From a virus, in IMG/VR virus record IMGVR_UViG_3300043803_001184, positions 1-39,854 of that record: 39,854 bases of DNA; one strand, given 5' to 3'. Position 1 is the stretch's first letter. The number at the start of each line of letters is the position of its first letter. Positions 29,181-36,192 of this stretch are shown here, piece by piece. The position numbers and the translations under genes are program-made. The notes below the pieces were generated by a model, which saw only the letters and a list, made by a program, of their open reading frames with translations, was not told the origin of the DNA and searched no databases.

Positions 29181-29207
29181 AAGGGAGGCTTGACCTCCCT
29201 TTATTTT
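29181..29207 (+). terminator. terminator of the glycan operon with embedded -35 box
   Basis: AAGGGAGG (29181-29188), loop CTTGA, CCTCCCTT (29194-29201), then a T-rich tract. The TTGACC of the hli promoter overlaps the loop and 3' arm. Confidence 0.9.
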
Positions 29208-29218
29208 TGCTATATAAT
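29190..29218 (+). promoter_or_regulatory. hli promoter interlocked with the operon terminator
   Basis: TTGACC (29190-29195), 17 bp, exact TATAAT (29213-29218). RNA start near 29225, about 21 nt before the hli ATG. Confidence 0.82.
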
Positions 29219-29245
29219 CTTGTAACAGTTCTTTACAATACTTAT

Positions 29246-29455
29246 ATGACTGTAACAACTAACGAACGCGGACAAATGAATATGTGGGCAATTGAGCCTC
29301 CTGTTTATATCTCCGACGAAGATGCTATCAAATATGGAATGAAAACTTATGCTGAACGTGCTGAATCCGCTAATGGACGCTGGGCTATGGTCGGCATTGT
29401 TGCTGGTTTCATTTCTTACGCTATCACTGGCAACCTCTACTTCGGACTATTCTGA
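29246..29455 (+). CDS. hli: high-light-inducible protein (Hli)
   Basis: 69 residues from ATG 29246; the longer frame from 29207 would start upstream of the RNA start. A short N-terminal loop, then one chlorophyll-binding helix with the conserved 'ERAESANGRWAMVGIVAGF' (the ExxNGRxAMxG motif, about residues 37-55). Hli proteins bind chlorophyll and carotenoid in thylakoids and dissipate excess energy around PSII during D1 turnover. The stop overlaps the next ATG (TGATG). Confidence 0.93.
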   Translation: MTVTTNERGQMNMWAIEPPVYISDEDAIKYGMKTYAERAESANGRWAMVGIVAGFISYAITGNLYFGLF

Positions 29456-29541
29456 TGACTGAAACAATTTTCACCATCACTTCAGTTGCCTTTTTTGTGC
29501 TCCTGTGCTATGCTGTAGAGAAAGTTGTAGAAACTTATTGA
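29455..29541 (+). CDS. 28-residue membrane peptide
   Basis: [20 protein letters not shown] then VEKVVETY: a single membrane helix with a short polar end. ATG overlaps the hli stop, and its own stop ends one base before petF. The tight packing is the only evidence for expression. Size and form resemble small photosystem subunits; no identity can be claimed. Confidence 0.48.
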   Translation: MTETIFTITSVAFFVLLCYAVEKVVETY

Positions 29542-29542
29542 A

Positions 29543-29833
29543 ATGACATTTAACGTTACACTTCAGTCCCCTGACGGCACCGAAACCACTATCCAGTGTG
29601 CCGAAGATCAATACATTCTTGAAGCAGCAGAAGAGGCAGGTATTGACCTTCCTTATTCTTGTAAGGCAGGTGCTTGTTCCTCCTGTGCTGGTAAAGTTGT
29701 CTCTGGTGAGATTGATAATGAAGAACAATCTTTCCTTGATGATGATCAGATGGCAGAAGGATTTGCACTTCTCTGTGTTGCTTACCCCAAGTCTGATTGT
29801 GTTATCCTGACCGAACAGGAAGAAAACCTGTGA
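29543..29833 (+). CDS. petF: 2Fe-2S ferredoxin
   Basis: 96 residues, plant/cyanobacterial type. Cluster ligands Cys40, Cys45, Cys48 ('[15 protein letters not shown]') and Cys78 ('ALLCVAYP') have the exact spacing. The acidic surface is kept ([25 protein letters not shown]). It carries electrons from PSI to FNR and to other reductases. Its stop overlaps the next ATG (TGATG). Codon use is GC-rich compared with the glycan operon. Confidence 0.95.
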   Translation: MTFNVTLQSPDGTETTIQCAEDQYILEAAEEAGIDLPYSCKAGACSSCAGKVVSGEIDNEEQSFLDDDQMAEGFALLCVAYPKSDCVILTEQEENL

Positions 29834-30111
29834 TGACAACTGGTGGTATGCTTGGACAGTTTGCCCTTGCCCTTGAACAACTTGGATGGGATAAGAATGA
29901 TGAACTCTCTGTTGAAATTGGTGGAGTAGCAGTAACTGGAACTGCGACTCACCCAGACGCAAATGCAAAGTGGGCGAAGCCATTTGGAACCGTATCCTAT
30001 CAGAACGACGCTTTTATTGTTATCAAGAATAAAACCAGAAGTCCTATGGTCTTCTCCCAACCCAATCCAGAACTTAAACAACAACACCCCTACAAAGGAG
30101 AAAAACAATGA
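29833..30111 (+). CDS. small conserved-looking hypothetical protein
   Basis: 92 residues from ATG 29833 (overlap with the petF stop; the longer frame from 29797 lies in petF). Beta-rich, soluble: 'MLGQFALALEQLGWDKNDEL', 'VEIGGVAVTGTATHPDANAKW', 'AFIVIKNKTRSPMVF'. No cofactor motif. Sandwiched between petF and a mini-hli with overlapping ends, so probably co-translated with them. Function unknown. Confidence 0.68.
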   Translation: MTTGGMLGQFALALEQLGWDKNDELSVEIGGVAVTGTATHPDANAKWAKPFGTVSYQNDAFIVIKNKTRSPMVFSQPNPELKQQHPYKGEKQ

Positions 30112-30215
30112 ACGAAAGAGCAGAACGTATTAACGGTTGGGCAGCAATGATCGGTATTATTGCTGCGATGGGTAGCTATGCCGCTACCGGACAAATCATC
30201 CCCGGAATTTGGTGA
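30108..30215 (+). CDS. hli: minimal Hli protein (35 residues)
   Basis: The whole protein is little more than the chlorophyll-binding helix: MNERAERINGWAAMIGIIAA then MGSYAATGQIIPGIW. The ExxNGxxAMIG core is intact. A strong AAAGGAG lies 7 nt upstream of the ATG, which overlaps the preceding stop by ATGA. At half the usual size it lacks the N-terminal loop, but the helix could still dimerise with the 69-residue Hli at 29246 or with host Hlips. Confidence 0.8.
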   Translation: MNERAERINGWAAMIGIIAAMGSYAATGQIIPGIW

Positions 30216-30228
30216 GATGGAGGTCAAA

Positions 30229-30756
30229 ATGCGTAGCGAAGGTTATCAGGTTCCTCAAGTTCAGTTCACTTTTCGTGAGTCTGGTGAGTTTGTAAATCGT
30301 ACAACTTCGGAACTTTTTGATGGTAAGCGTGTGGTTATTTTCAGTCTGCCTGGTGCATTCACTCCTACTTGCTCTGCTTATCAACTGCCTGGATTTGAAG
30401 AGAAGTACGAAGATTTCACTGGACTTGGCATTGATGACATTTATTGCATCTCTGTTAATGATGGGTTTGTTATGAATGCCTGGGCACAGGACCAGAACAT
30501 TGAGAAAGTCAAACTCATTCCAGACGGCAATGCTTACTTCACACGTTCTATGGGAATGCTTGTCAATAAGTCCAACCTTGGTTTCGGGGATCGCTCTTGG
30601 CGTTATGCTGCGGTCGTGGATAACGGAGTCATCGAGAAACTATTCGTGGAAGTGGGGCAACGGGACAATGCCGACTCCGACCCTTATGAGCAGACTACTC
30701 CAGAAAATGTTCTAGAGTATGTGTCGGCAAATGTAAAAGTCGGTACGACTGTTTGA
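30229..30756 (+). CDS. peroxiredoxin (AhpC/TSA, Prx5-like)
   Basis: 175 residues from ATG 30229, chosen because GGAGG (30218-30222) lies at the right distance; longer frames run into the mini-hli. 'VVIFSLPGAFTPTCSAYQLPGF' contains the peroxidatic Cys48 in the PxxxTxxC motif. 'ISVNDGFVMNAWAQDQ' and 'SWRYAAVVDNGVIEKLFVE' are typical of the Prx5/PrxII-E group. It reduces peroxides using thioredoxin or glutaredoxin. Placed with ferredoxin and Hli, it fits an oxidative-stress role during infected-cell photosynthesis. Confidence 0.88.
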   Translation: MRSEGYQVPQVQFTFRESGEFVNRTTSELFDGKRVVIFSLPGAFTPTCSAYQLPGFEEKYEDFTGLGIDDIYCISVNDGFVMNAWAQDQNIEKVKLIPDGNAYFTRSMGMLVNKSNLGFGDRSWRYAAVVDNGVIEKLFVEVGQRDNADSDPYEQTTPENVLEYVSANVKVGTTV

Positions 30757-30777
30757 TATAAGACTTTATAATACTAG

Positions 30778-30810
30778 ACTCTGTTGCTAAATAAGCAGCA
30801 GAGTTTTTTA
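30778..30810 (+). terminator. terminator after the peroxiredoxin gene
   Basis: ACTCTG (30778-30783) with CAGAGT (30799-30804), extended inside by TTGCT/AGCAG, then six T. It ends the hli-petF unit. Confidence 0.88.
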
Positions 30811-30815
30811 GTATT

Positions 30816-30980
30816 ATGCCACGCGGACACCTGACTAAAGATATTATTAAGTGTGAGGTTCTTAAACTAAAAGCAGACTTGGATAAAGAGTGGATGAATA
30901 AGTCTGGGTATGACCCAAAGTGGTTAGCGCATCATTATTTGAATAAGGTTATTGATAAAATTGAAGAGTATAGGGTATAA
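30816..30980 (+). CDS. small basic hypothetical protein
   Basis: 54 residues (MPRGHLTKDIIKCEVLKLKA...), basic and helical, with 'NKSGYDPKWLAHHYLNKVIDKI'. The ATG lies just after the terminator T tract, so its RNA source is unclear. It is followed by the late box of the fibre gene. Small DNA-binding or capsid-linked proteins have this composition, but no family is recognised. Confidence 0.6.
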   Translation: MPRGHLTKDIIKCEVLKLKADLDKEWMNKSGYDPKWLAHHYLNKVIDKIEEYRV

Positions 30981-30986
30981 TAAATA
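30979..30986 (+). promoter_or_regulatory. T4-type late promoter for the fibre gene
   Basis: AATAAATA, 28 nt before the ATG at 31015, overlapping the preceding stop codon. Confidence 0.55.
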
Positions 30987-31014
30987 CTATTACGGAAAAA
31001 ATTGATACTAGTTA

Positions 31015-33072
31015 ATGGGCATTTTTAAGAAGACTGTAAAGTATTCTAAGGCTTCTAAGGATCTAGATAGTAAAATAAAAAGTCTTGATGAAGGTCTGAA
31101 GAAAACAGGTGTCATTTCTGAACAGAATGATGCTGAGACTTTTTGTGTAGAAGAAAAAAAAGAAGAAAATATTCCTAAGATTGTTGATAAGATTGAAGTA
31201 GTAGAGAAAGAAGAAAAGTTATATAATTGGAGAGAAACTCTTCTAGAAGAAAATATTGCAGATGAAACCTTACTAGAAGAAAAATATGAAACTCCTGGTT
31301 TAACTAGAGTTGAAAACTATATTTCTGAAAGTAATAAGGATTTAATTATACTTAGAGATCAGGTATTCAAAGAAATATCAGAAAATACTTTACTAGATCT
31401 TCCTGAGATTAAAAATAAAATTTCTAAAGTTTTAGAAATATATGAACAACTTCAAGAGGGGTTGTTGAATGAACCACCAGAAATAAAGAATGAAGATCCT
31501 CTTACACCACTCAATCAAAACTTTGTAACACTTGATGATCTGAATAAGCATTATTCATTATTTGTCAATCGTGTGCAGGAACAACTTGCAACGATTGGTG
31601 GCGGCGGTGAAACCCGATTAAAATATCTTGACGATGTTGTTGGTATTGCCACGAATGCAAGTTTATATGATGGTAAGTTTTTAAAATATGATCACACCAT
31701 TGGTAAGTTTGTTTTTGAAGCAGCTTCTGGAGGTGGTGGTAGTGGAGAATATGCTAACGTTGCTGGTATAGCGACTTATGCTTCCACTGCTGGGGTTTCA
31801 ACATATTCTTCAGTTTCTGGAGTATCAACTTATTCTTCTACATCGGGAATAAGCACTTATGCATCTTCAAGTGGTATTGCTACTTATGCGTCATCTTCAG
31901 GCATTTCCACATACGCACAAACATCTGGTATAAGCACATACGCTTCAACCGCTGGTATTGCAACATACGCACAAACCGCAGGAATTGCGACATCAGCAGG
32001 AACAGCAACGACCGCAACAAATCTTGCTGATGCTGCTAATATTCTCACAGGAACTATTAATAAAGATAGAATTTCAACAACAAATACATTGACTATTCTT
32101 GGTGACTTATATGTAAGTAATAATATATCTTTTGGTGGAACAACAACTCAATTAAATACTGAACAACTTAATATTGTTGATGCTGATATTGTATTGGGTA
32201 TTGGAACTACTTTTAGTCCATCAGATAATACTGCAAATCACGGTGGTATTGCAATTGCATCCACAGAAGGAACACCACTTGTAGATTTGAACATCGTTCC
32301 TGGTGAAACTAATCCTTCCACATACAAAAAAATGATGTGGTTCAAGGGCAGCACTATTGGTGCTGGTATTACCGATGCTTGGTTGTTTAACTATGCTGTT
32401 GGTATTGGATCTACACAAGTTCCTAACGGAGTTCGCCTGGCAGTTGGTAATATTAGACTTACTGATAGTACTGTAACTGCAACAACGTTTAGTGGATCTT
32501 TAAGTGGAAATGCAACAAGTGCCACAACTTCAACTTATGCTTCCACTGCTGGTCTAAGCACCTATGCATCTACTGCTGGTGTTTCTACTGTTGCACAAGG
32601 ACTTACAGGAACTCCAAATATTTCAGTAGGAATTGTTACATCAAGTATTTCGATTCCTACACAGTTAAGAACGAGATCTGTTGCAGAAAAAACCACACTT
32701 ATCAATGGAAACACTGTTGGACTTGCATTTACTACTGGTGGTGGAAACGTTGCTATTTGCACCAATCCATCAGCAGATATCACTCTCAATGTAACTGAGA
32801 TTCCAACCGATAGTTCTTTTGATAATCATAGTATTTCATTCTCTGTGATTGTAACTCAAACAGGAACGGCTAGAACTTGCACTGCTGTAAATTTAAATGG
32901 AGTTTCTAGAACTATACGTTGGTCTGGCGGATCTCTTGCAAACGCACTTTCAGGAATTTCTACAATAAATGGGTATGATATCTTTACGTTTACTGGTATT
33001 AATACAGTAGGTTCGGCAAGTACAACAGCAAACTATGTTGTACTGGGAAGCGTGAATGGAGGATTCAATTAA
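31015..33072 (+). CDS. large fibre-like virion protein with nonapeptide repeats
   Basis: 685 residues. The N-terminal third (1-190) is Lys/Glu-rich with coiled-coil potential ('KDLDSKIKSLDEGLKKTG', 'LPEIKNKISKVLEIYEQLQEG'). A Gly hinge (about 195-200 and 237-245) leads to about nine 9-residue repeats of form GI(S/A)TYAS(S/T)(A/S) at residues 249-330. The distal half has beta-structured fibre segments ('ILGDLYVSNNISFGG', 'NHGGIAIASTEGTPLVDLNI', 'TAWLF'-like turns) and two more repeats near 504-526. Style and late promoter fit a cyanophage tail- or whisker-like fibre. It overlaps the next gene by one base. Confidence 0.78.
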   Translation: MGIFKKTVKYSKASKDLDSKIKSLDEGLKKTGVISEQNDAETFCVEEKKEENIPKIVDKIEVVEKEEKLYNWRETLLEENIADETLLEEKYETPGLTRVENYISESNKDLIILRDQVFKEISENTLLDLPEIKNKISKVLEIYEQLQEGLLNEPPEIKNEDPLTPLNQNFVTLDDLNKHYSLFVNRVQEQLATIGGGGETRLKYLDDVVGIATNASLYDGKFLKYDHTIGKFVFEAASGGGGSGEYANVAGIATYASTAGVSTYSSVSGVSTYSSTSGISTYASSSGIATYASSSGISTYAQTSGISTYASTAGIATYAQTAGIATSAGTATTATNLADAANILTGTINKDRISTTNTLTILGDLYVSNNISFGGTTTQLNTEQLNIVDADIVLGIGTTFSPSDNTANHGGIAIASTEGTPLVDLNIVPGETNPSTYKKMMWFKGSTIGAGITDAWLFNYAVGIGSTQVPNGVRLAVGNIRLTDSTVTATTFSGSLSGNATSATTSTYASTAGLSTYASTAGVSTVAQGLTGTPNISVGIVTSSISIPTQLRTRSVAEKTTLINGNTVGLAFTTGGGNVAICTNPSADITLNVTEIPTDSSFDNHSISFSVIVTQTGTARTCTAVNLNGVSRTIRWSGGSLANALSGISTINGYDIFTFTGINTVGSASTTANYVVLGSVNGGFN

Positions 33073-33935
33073 TGTCCTTTATTTCCAGAATTAGTACTGG
33101 TCGTCAAGGACGTTCACAACAATCAAAACAAAGAGTTTCTGTATCTCCAGTATTTTCAGAAACTGGTTGGAACATCTTGATGATGTATACTGGAAAAAAA
33201 GTAGCATCCTCAACCTGGATTGGAGCTGGTCTAAACACATTAAGAACCAGTATGGGTTCTCCTGGCACATCAACGTTTATGACGATGACTGCTGCCTCAA
33301 CAGGTGCGAATGGGAGAACTGCTCTGGGTCAAGGTCAAGGTTTGTATAATGCTTTCTTTACTCAAACTGGTATCACAAAAATTGCTTTGGTTGATGGAAG
33401 TGGAAGTAGTCTAGACCCAACTTCTCATACAAACTATCTTGTTTATGATTTGGTAGAAAGTACAGGAAGTGAATCTATTGATGCGATTTTAAAAAGACTG
33501 GACATCTATCAGAGAGACGCAACACAGTTTCAGAACAATGATACAGTCTGGCCAAACGCAAGTGTTTTAAACCATACTGCTGGAACAAATGGATATTCTG
33601 GTTTACTATCCGCAAGTGGTGGAACAGCATTTAAAGCATTTTCAAGAGCTGGAGCTGACCAAGGCATTCCAGGTCGTTTTTGTGTAATGGGAATCAACAG
33701 AGACTCTGATAACGACATTCAGGCACTATGTGCTTTCAGTGGAAACTTACAGTCTGGAAAGGGTGATGCTTGGAGAGGACAAAACCCAGAGCAAACTTTT
33801 TGGAGTTATTGGGGAGATGACTTTCATACTGACAGTCGTGCCCGTAGAATCGGAAACCAGTTACAGTCTGCTCCTGGCGTTGCGACACAGTGTACTCATA
33901 CTGGGGATGTATATTTGCTTGCCTATACCCCTTGA
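33072..33935 (+). CDS. hypothetical virion protein, partner of the fibre
   Basis: 287 residues, soluble, rich in Gly, Ser, Thr and aromatic residues. The N-terminus is basic ('STGRQGRSQQSKQRV'). Later segments include 'NYLVYDLVESTGSESIDAILKRLD' and 'FWSYWGDDFHTDSRARRIGN'. It begins on the last base of the fibre stop codon (TAATG), so translation is coupled. No family recognised. Most likely a fibre-tip, fibre-attachment or capsid-associated protein. The TTGACA promoter of psbA overlaps its stop. Confidence 0.68.
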   Translation: MSFISRISTGRQGRSQQSKQRVSVSPVFSETGWNILMMYTGKKVASSTWIGAGLNTLRTSMGSPGTSTFMTMTAASTGANGRTALGQGQGLYNAFFTQTGITKIALVDGSGSSLDPTSHTNYLVYDLVESTGSESIDAILKRLDIYQRDATQFQNNDTVWPNASVLNHTAGTNGYSGLLSASGGTAFKAFSRAGADQGIPGRFCVMGINRDSDNDIQALCAFSGNLQSGKGDAWRGQNPEQTFWSYWGDDFHTDSRARRIGNQLQSAPGVATQCTHTGDVYLLAYTP

Positions 33936-33965
33936 CACCAGAACCAGATCGTAGTATGATAAATA
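33932..33965 (+). promoter_or_regulatory. composite host-type/late promoter of psbA
   Basis: TTGACA (33932-33937), 17 bp, TATGAT (33955-33960), fused with the late box GATAAATA (33958-33965). The last three bases of the -10 hexamer are also the first three of the late box. Confidence 0.75.
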
Positions 33966-33966
33966 G

Positions 33967-34127
33967 GTAAACAAATGTTACGAAATACTCATATTTCTTA
34001 ACATTGCTAACACCCGTTAACCGAGACCTATGGGTGTATAAATTACGTCTCTCATATCCCGCCTGAGGGTGGCGGGAGCATAGTAACTCCACCATTTCCC
34101 TGATGGTTTTACTTTCTTTTAATTAAA
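33967..34127 (+). ncRNA. structured psbA leader with a pseudoknot candidate
   Basis: ACACCC (34010-34015) pairs with GGGTGT (34032-34037). GAGAC in its loop (34023-34027) pairs with GTCTC downstream (34047-34051), forming an H-type pseudoknot. A 7-bp hairpin TCCCGCC/GGCGGGA (34057-34063 with 34071-34077) and ACCAT/ATGGT (34091-34095 with 34103-34107) follow. Cyanophage psbA leaders are known to carry conserved RNA motifs (PhotoRC-II); whether this is that motif needs a covariance search. Confidence 0.55.
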
Positions 34128-35468
34128 ATGACTGCTACACTTTCACGTCAAAAATCACAATCGAATACTTGGGAACAGTTCTGCCAGTGGGTTACCTCAA
34201 CCGATAATCGTCTTTATGTCGGTTGGTTTGGAGTCCTGATGATTCCTTGCCTGCTTGCTGCTACTATCTGTTTCATCGTTGCCTTCATTGCCGCACCTCC
34301 TGTGGACATTGATGGTATCCGTGAACCCGTTGCTGGTTCACTCATGTACGGAAACAACATCATCTCTGGTGCTGTCATTCCTTCGTCCAATGCTATTGGA
34401 CTGCACTTTTACCCCATCTGGGAAGCTGCTTCCCTAGATGAGTGGCTTTACAACGGTGGTCCGTTCCAACTGGTTGTGTTCCACTTCCTGATTGGTATCT
34501 ACGCCTACATGGGTCGTGAGTGGGAACTCTCCTATCGTCTGGGTATGCGTCCTTGGATCTGTGTTGCATACAGCGCACCTGTCGCTGCTGCATCTGCTGT
34601 ATTCCTGGTCTATCCTTTCGGTCAAGGTTCTTTCTCTGATGCGATGCCTCTGGGTATCTCTGGTACTTTCAACTACATGCTTGTGTTCCAGGCAGAGCAC
34701 AACATCCTGATGCACCCCTTCCACATGCTTGGTGTTGCTGGTGTGTTTGGTGGTTCTCTGTTCAGTGCGATGCACGGTTCTCTGGTTACTTCCTCACTGG
34801 TTCGTGAAACCACTGAGTCTGAGTCACAGAACTATGGTTACAAGTTCGGTCAAGAAGAAGAGACTTATAACATCGTTGCTGCTCACGGTTACTTTGGACG
34901 CCTTATTTTCCAATACGCTTCGTTCAACAATAGCCGTAGTCTGCACTTCTTCCTCGCCGCTTGGCCTGTAGTTGGCATCTGGTTCACCGCTCTTGGTGTT
35001 TCCACGATGGCATTCAACCTGAATGGTTTCAACTTTAATCAAAGTATCGTTGATAGTCAGGGTAAGGTAATCAATACCTGGGCTGATGTTCTGAACCGTG
35101 CTGGACTGGGGATGGAGGTAATGCACGAGCGCAACGCTAGAATTGTTGGTGTTGTTGCCTAGTAATAGGCATTAGAAAAATCGGGTTAAACGGGGAAACT
35201 CTCTATGAGACAATCCCGTACCAAGTCAGAAAGGGTTTAAGTTTTCTGAAAGGTCTAACGACTAGGTAGTGAGTCCCAACAATAATCTACCCACGAATGC
35301 CCGACTCCTTAATAAACATAAGGATGAAGAGATAGTCTGAACTTACTGGCGACAGTAAGAAGTAAAGAATAAAGAGTCTTTACGATAACAAAATTGCACA
35401 ATTTCCCTCTTGACCTTGCAGCAGCAGAAGCAACCCCAGTTGCTCTTACTGCTCCCGCAATCGGTTAA
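34128..35468 (+). CDS. psbA: photosystem II D1 protein, split by a group I intron
   Basis: Exon 1 is 34128-35138 (337 codons) and exon 2 is 35397-35468 (23 codons plus stop). Spliced product: 360 residues, the normal D1 length. The sequence is typical of D1 ('[13 protein letters not shown]', '[26 protein letters not shown]', '[19 protein letters not shown]', '[11 protein letters not shown] | [14 protein letters not shown]'). D1 binds the PSII pigments, quinone B and the Mn4Ca cluster. Exon 2 encodes His337, Asp342 and Ala344, ligands of the Mn cluster, so unspliced RNA would give an inactive protein ending after seven intron-encoded residues. It replaces host D1, which is rapidly photodamaged during infection. 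Confidence 0.96.
35139..35396 (+). ncRNA. group I self-splicing intron in psbA (258 nt)
   Basis: The exon 1 end CAACGCT pairs with the internal guide GGTGTTG (35148-35154), giving P1 with the required U-G at the splice site. AATTGT (35141-35146) pairs with the 3' exon ACAATT (35398-35403) as P10. The intron ends in G. Core elements: Q-like 'CAATCCCGTACCAAG', R-like 'AACGACTA' with P7 partner 'TAGTC' (35252-35268 and 35325-35340), P8 CCTTA/TAAGG (35307-35311, 35319-35323), P9 CTTACTG-GCGA-CAGTAAG with a GNRA loop, P9.1 GTAAAG/CTTTAC. No endonuclease ORF inside. The S-PM2 psbA gene is known to carry a group I intron of similar size. Confidence 0.93.
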
Positions 35469-35475
35469 TAAAATT

Positions 35476-35502
35476 AGAGACCCTTTACGGGTCTCTTTTT
35501 TT
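35476..35502 (+). terminator. psbA terminator with embedded -35 box
   Basis: AGAGACCC (35476-35483), loop TTTAC, GGGTCTCT (35489-35496), then seven T. The loop begins a TTTACG that stands 17 bp ahead of TATAAT (35507-35512). Confidence 0.92.
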
Positions 35503-35521
35503 ATGTTATAATATATAAATA
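35484..35521 (+). promoter_or_regulatory. promoter region of the GIY-YIG gene: weak host-type plus late box
   Basis: TTTACG (35484-35489), 17 bp, TATAAT (35507-35512), closely followed by the late box TATAAATA (35514-35521). A small AAGTT/AACTT hairpin (35530-35545) lies directly before the ATG at 35548. Confidence 0.55.
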
Positions 35522-35547
35522 GTTATGGAAAGTTATGAGCAACTTAT

Positions 35548-36141
35548 ATGGATTTGCACCAACTAGTAATATCTGAATGTGAAAGAAGGGGATTAGAACT
35601 AATATATCTTCCAGAAAAACTTGTCCGCCGTTCTACTGATGTGATTGTAAAGTGCCCCTGTACTGGGCAGAGAAATATGAGTATAAGAAACTTTATCTTT
35701 ACTTATGAAAAAGGTGGTGAAGCATTTTGTTGTAGGAGAAAATCAAAACTTGGAAAAAATAATCCTGCATTTGGAAAACCAACTTGGAATGCTGGAACTG
35801 TTGGTGTATCAAAAAGTTATGGATTTTTTGGTTTTAAAGAAGAGTGGTCTGATAGAGAGGACTACTTATATTTTATTGAAACCATATATGGAACCTATAA
35901 AATTGGTAGGTCTTTTCATGGCATAAAATATCGTTTTACTGAAACTATAAATGAACTTGGTGAGTGGAAAGCATCTCATAAAGAGGTGTTTGATTGTGAG
36001 AGGTATATTTTAGAAAATTATAAGCAATATCAAAAAAAGATAGATGGTATAATTGGTGGGTCGGAACACTTTACCAAAGAATTACCCATTCAAGAAATTA
36101 TGGAATATGCAGATCAAAAATTGAGCACTAATACTCATTGA
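35548..36141 (+). CDS. GIY-YIG homing endonuclease, free-standing, next to intron-bearing psbA
   Basis: 197 residues. N-terminal Zn-finger-like part ('VIVKCPCTGQRNMSIRNFI', 'AFCCRRKSKLG'), a NUMOD3-like DNA-binding motif ('GKNNPAFGKPTWNAG', about 70-85), and a GIY-YIG core with 'EDYLYFIETIYGTYKIGRSFHGIKYRF' spread over residues 105-131 (YFI for GIY, YKIG for YIG, then catalytic Arg) and Glu further on. It stands 80 nt after psbA exon 2. A free-standing endonuclease cutting intronless psbA is known next to psbA in S-PM2, so this one may drive spread of the psbA intron in trans. Confidence 0.83.
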   Translation: MDLHQLVISECERRGLELIYLPEKLVRRSTDVIVKCPCTGQRNMSIRNFIFTYEKGGEAFCCRRKSKLGKNNPAFGKPTWNAGTVGVSKSYGFFGFKEEWSDREDYLYFIETIYGTYKIGRSFHGIKYRFTETINELGEWKASHKEVFDCERYILENYKQYQKKIDGIIGGSEHFTKELPIQEIMEYADQKLSTNTH

Positions 36142-36171
36142 CCTTTTTATTAAGGAATGTTAAGATAAATA
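36138..36171 (+). promoter_or_regulatory. composite host-type/late promoter of psbD
   Basis: TTGACC (36138-36143), 17 bp, TAAGAT (36161-36166), fused with the late box GATAAATA (36164-36171). Same offset between the two boxes as at psbA. TTGACC overlaps the preceding stop codon. Confidence 0.72.
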
Positions 36172-36192
36172 TGAGAAATGACATAGGAGGCT

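Noticed and set aside
30744-30772. Promoter with TATAAT at 30767-30772
   Set aside because: The matching -35 position (TACGAC) is poor and the site is followed directly by a terminator.
31761-32000. CRISPR array
   Set aside because: The 27-bp periodicity is in-frame coding repetition in a fibre gene; there are no spacers or conserved direct repeats of CRISPR type.
35139-35162. Reading psbA as a complete gene ending at 35162
   Set aside because: The tail RIVGVVA is not D1-like, and exact D1 C-terminal codons are found at 35397 behind a group I intron.
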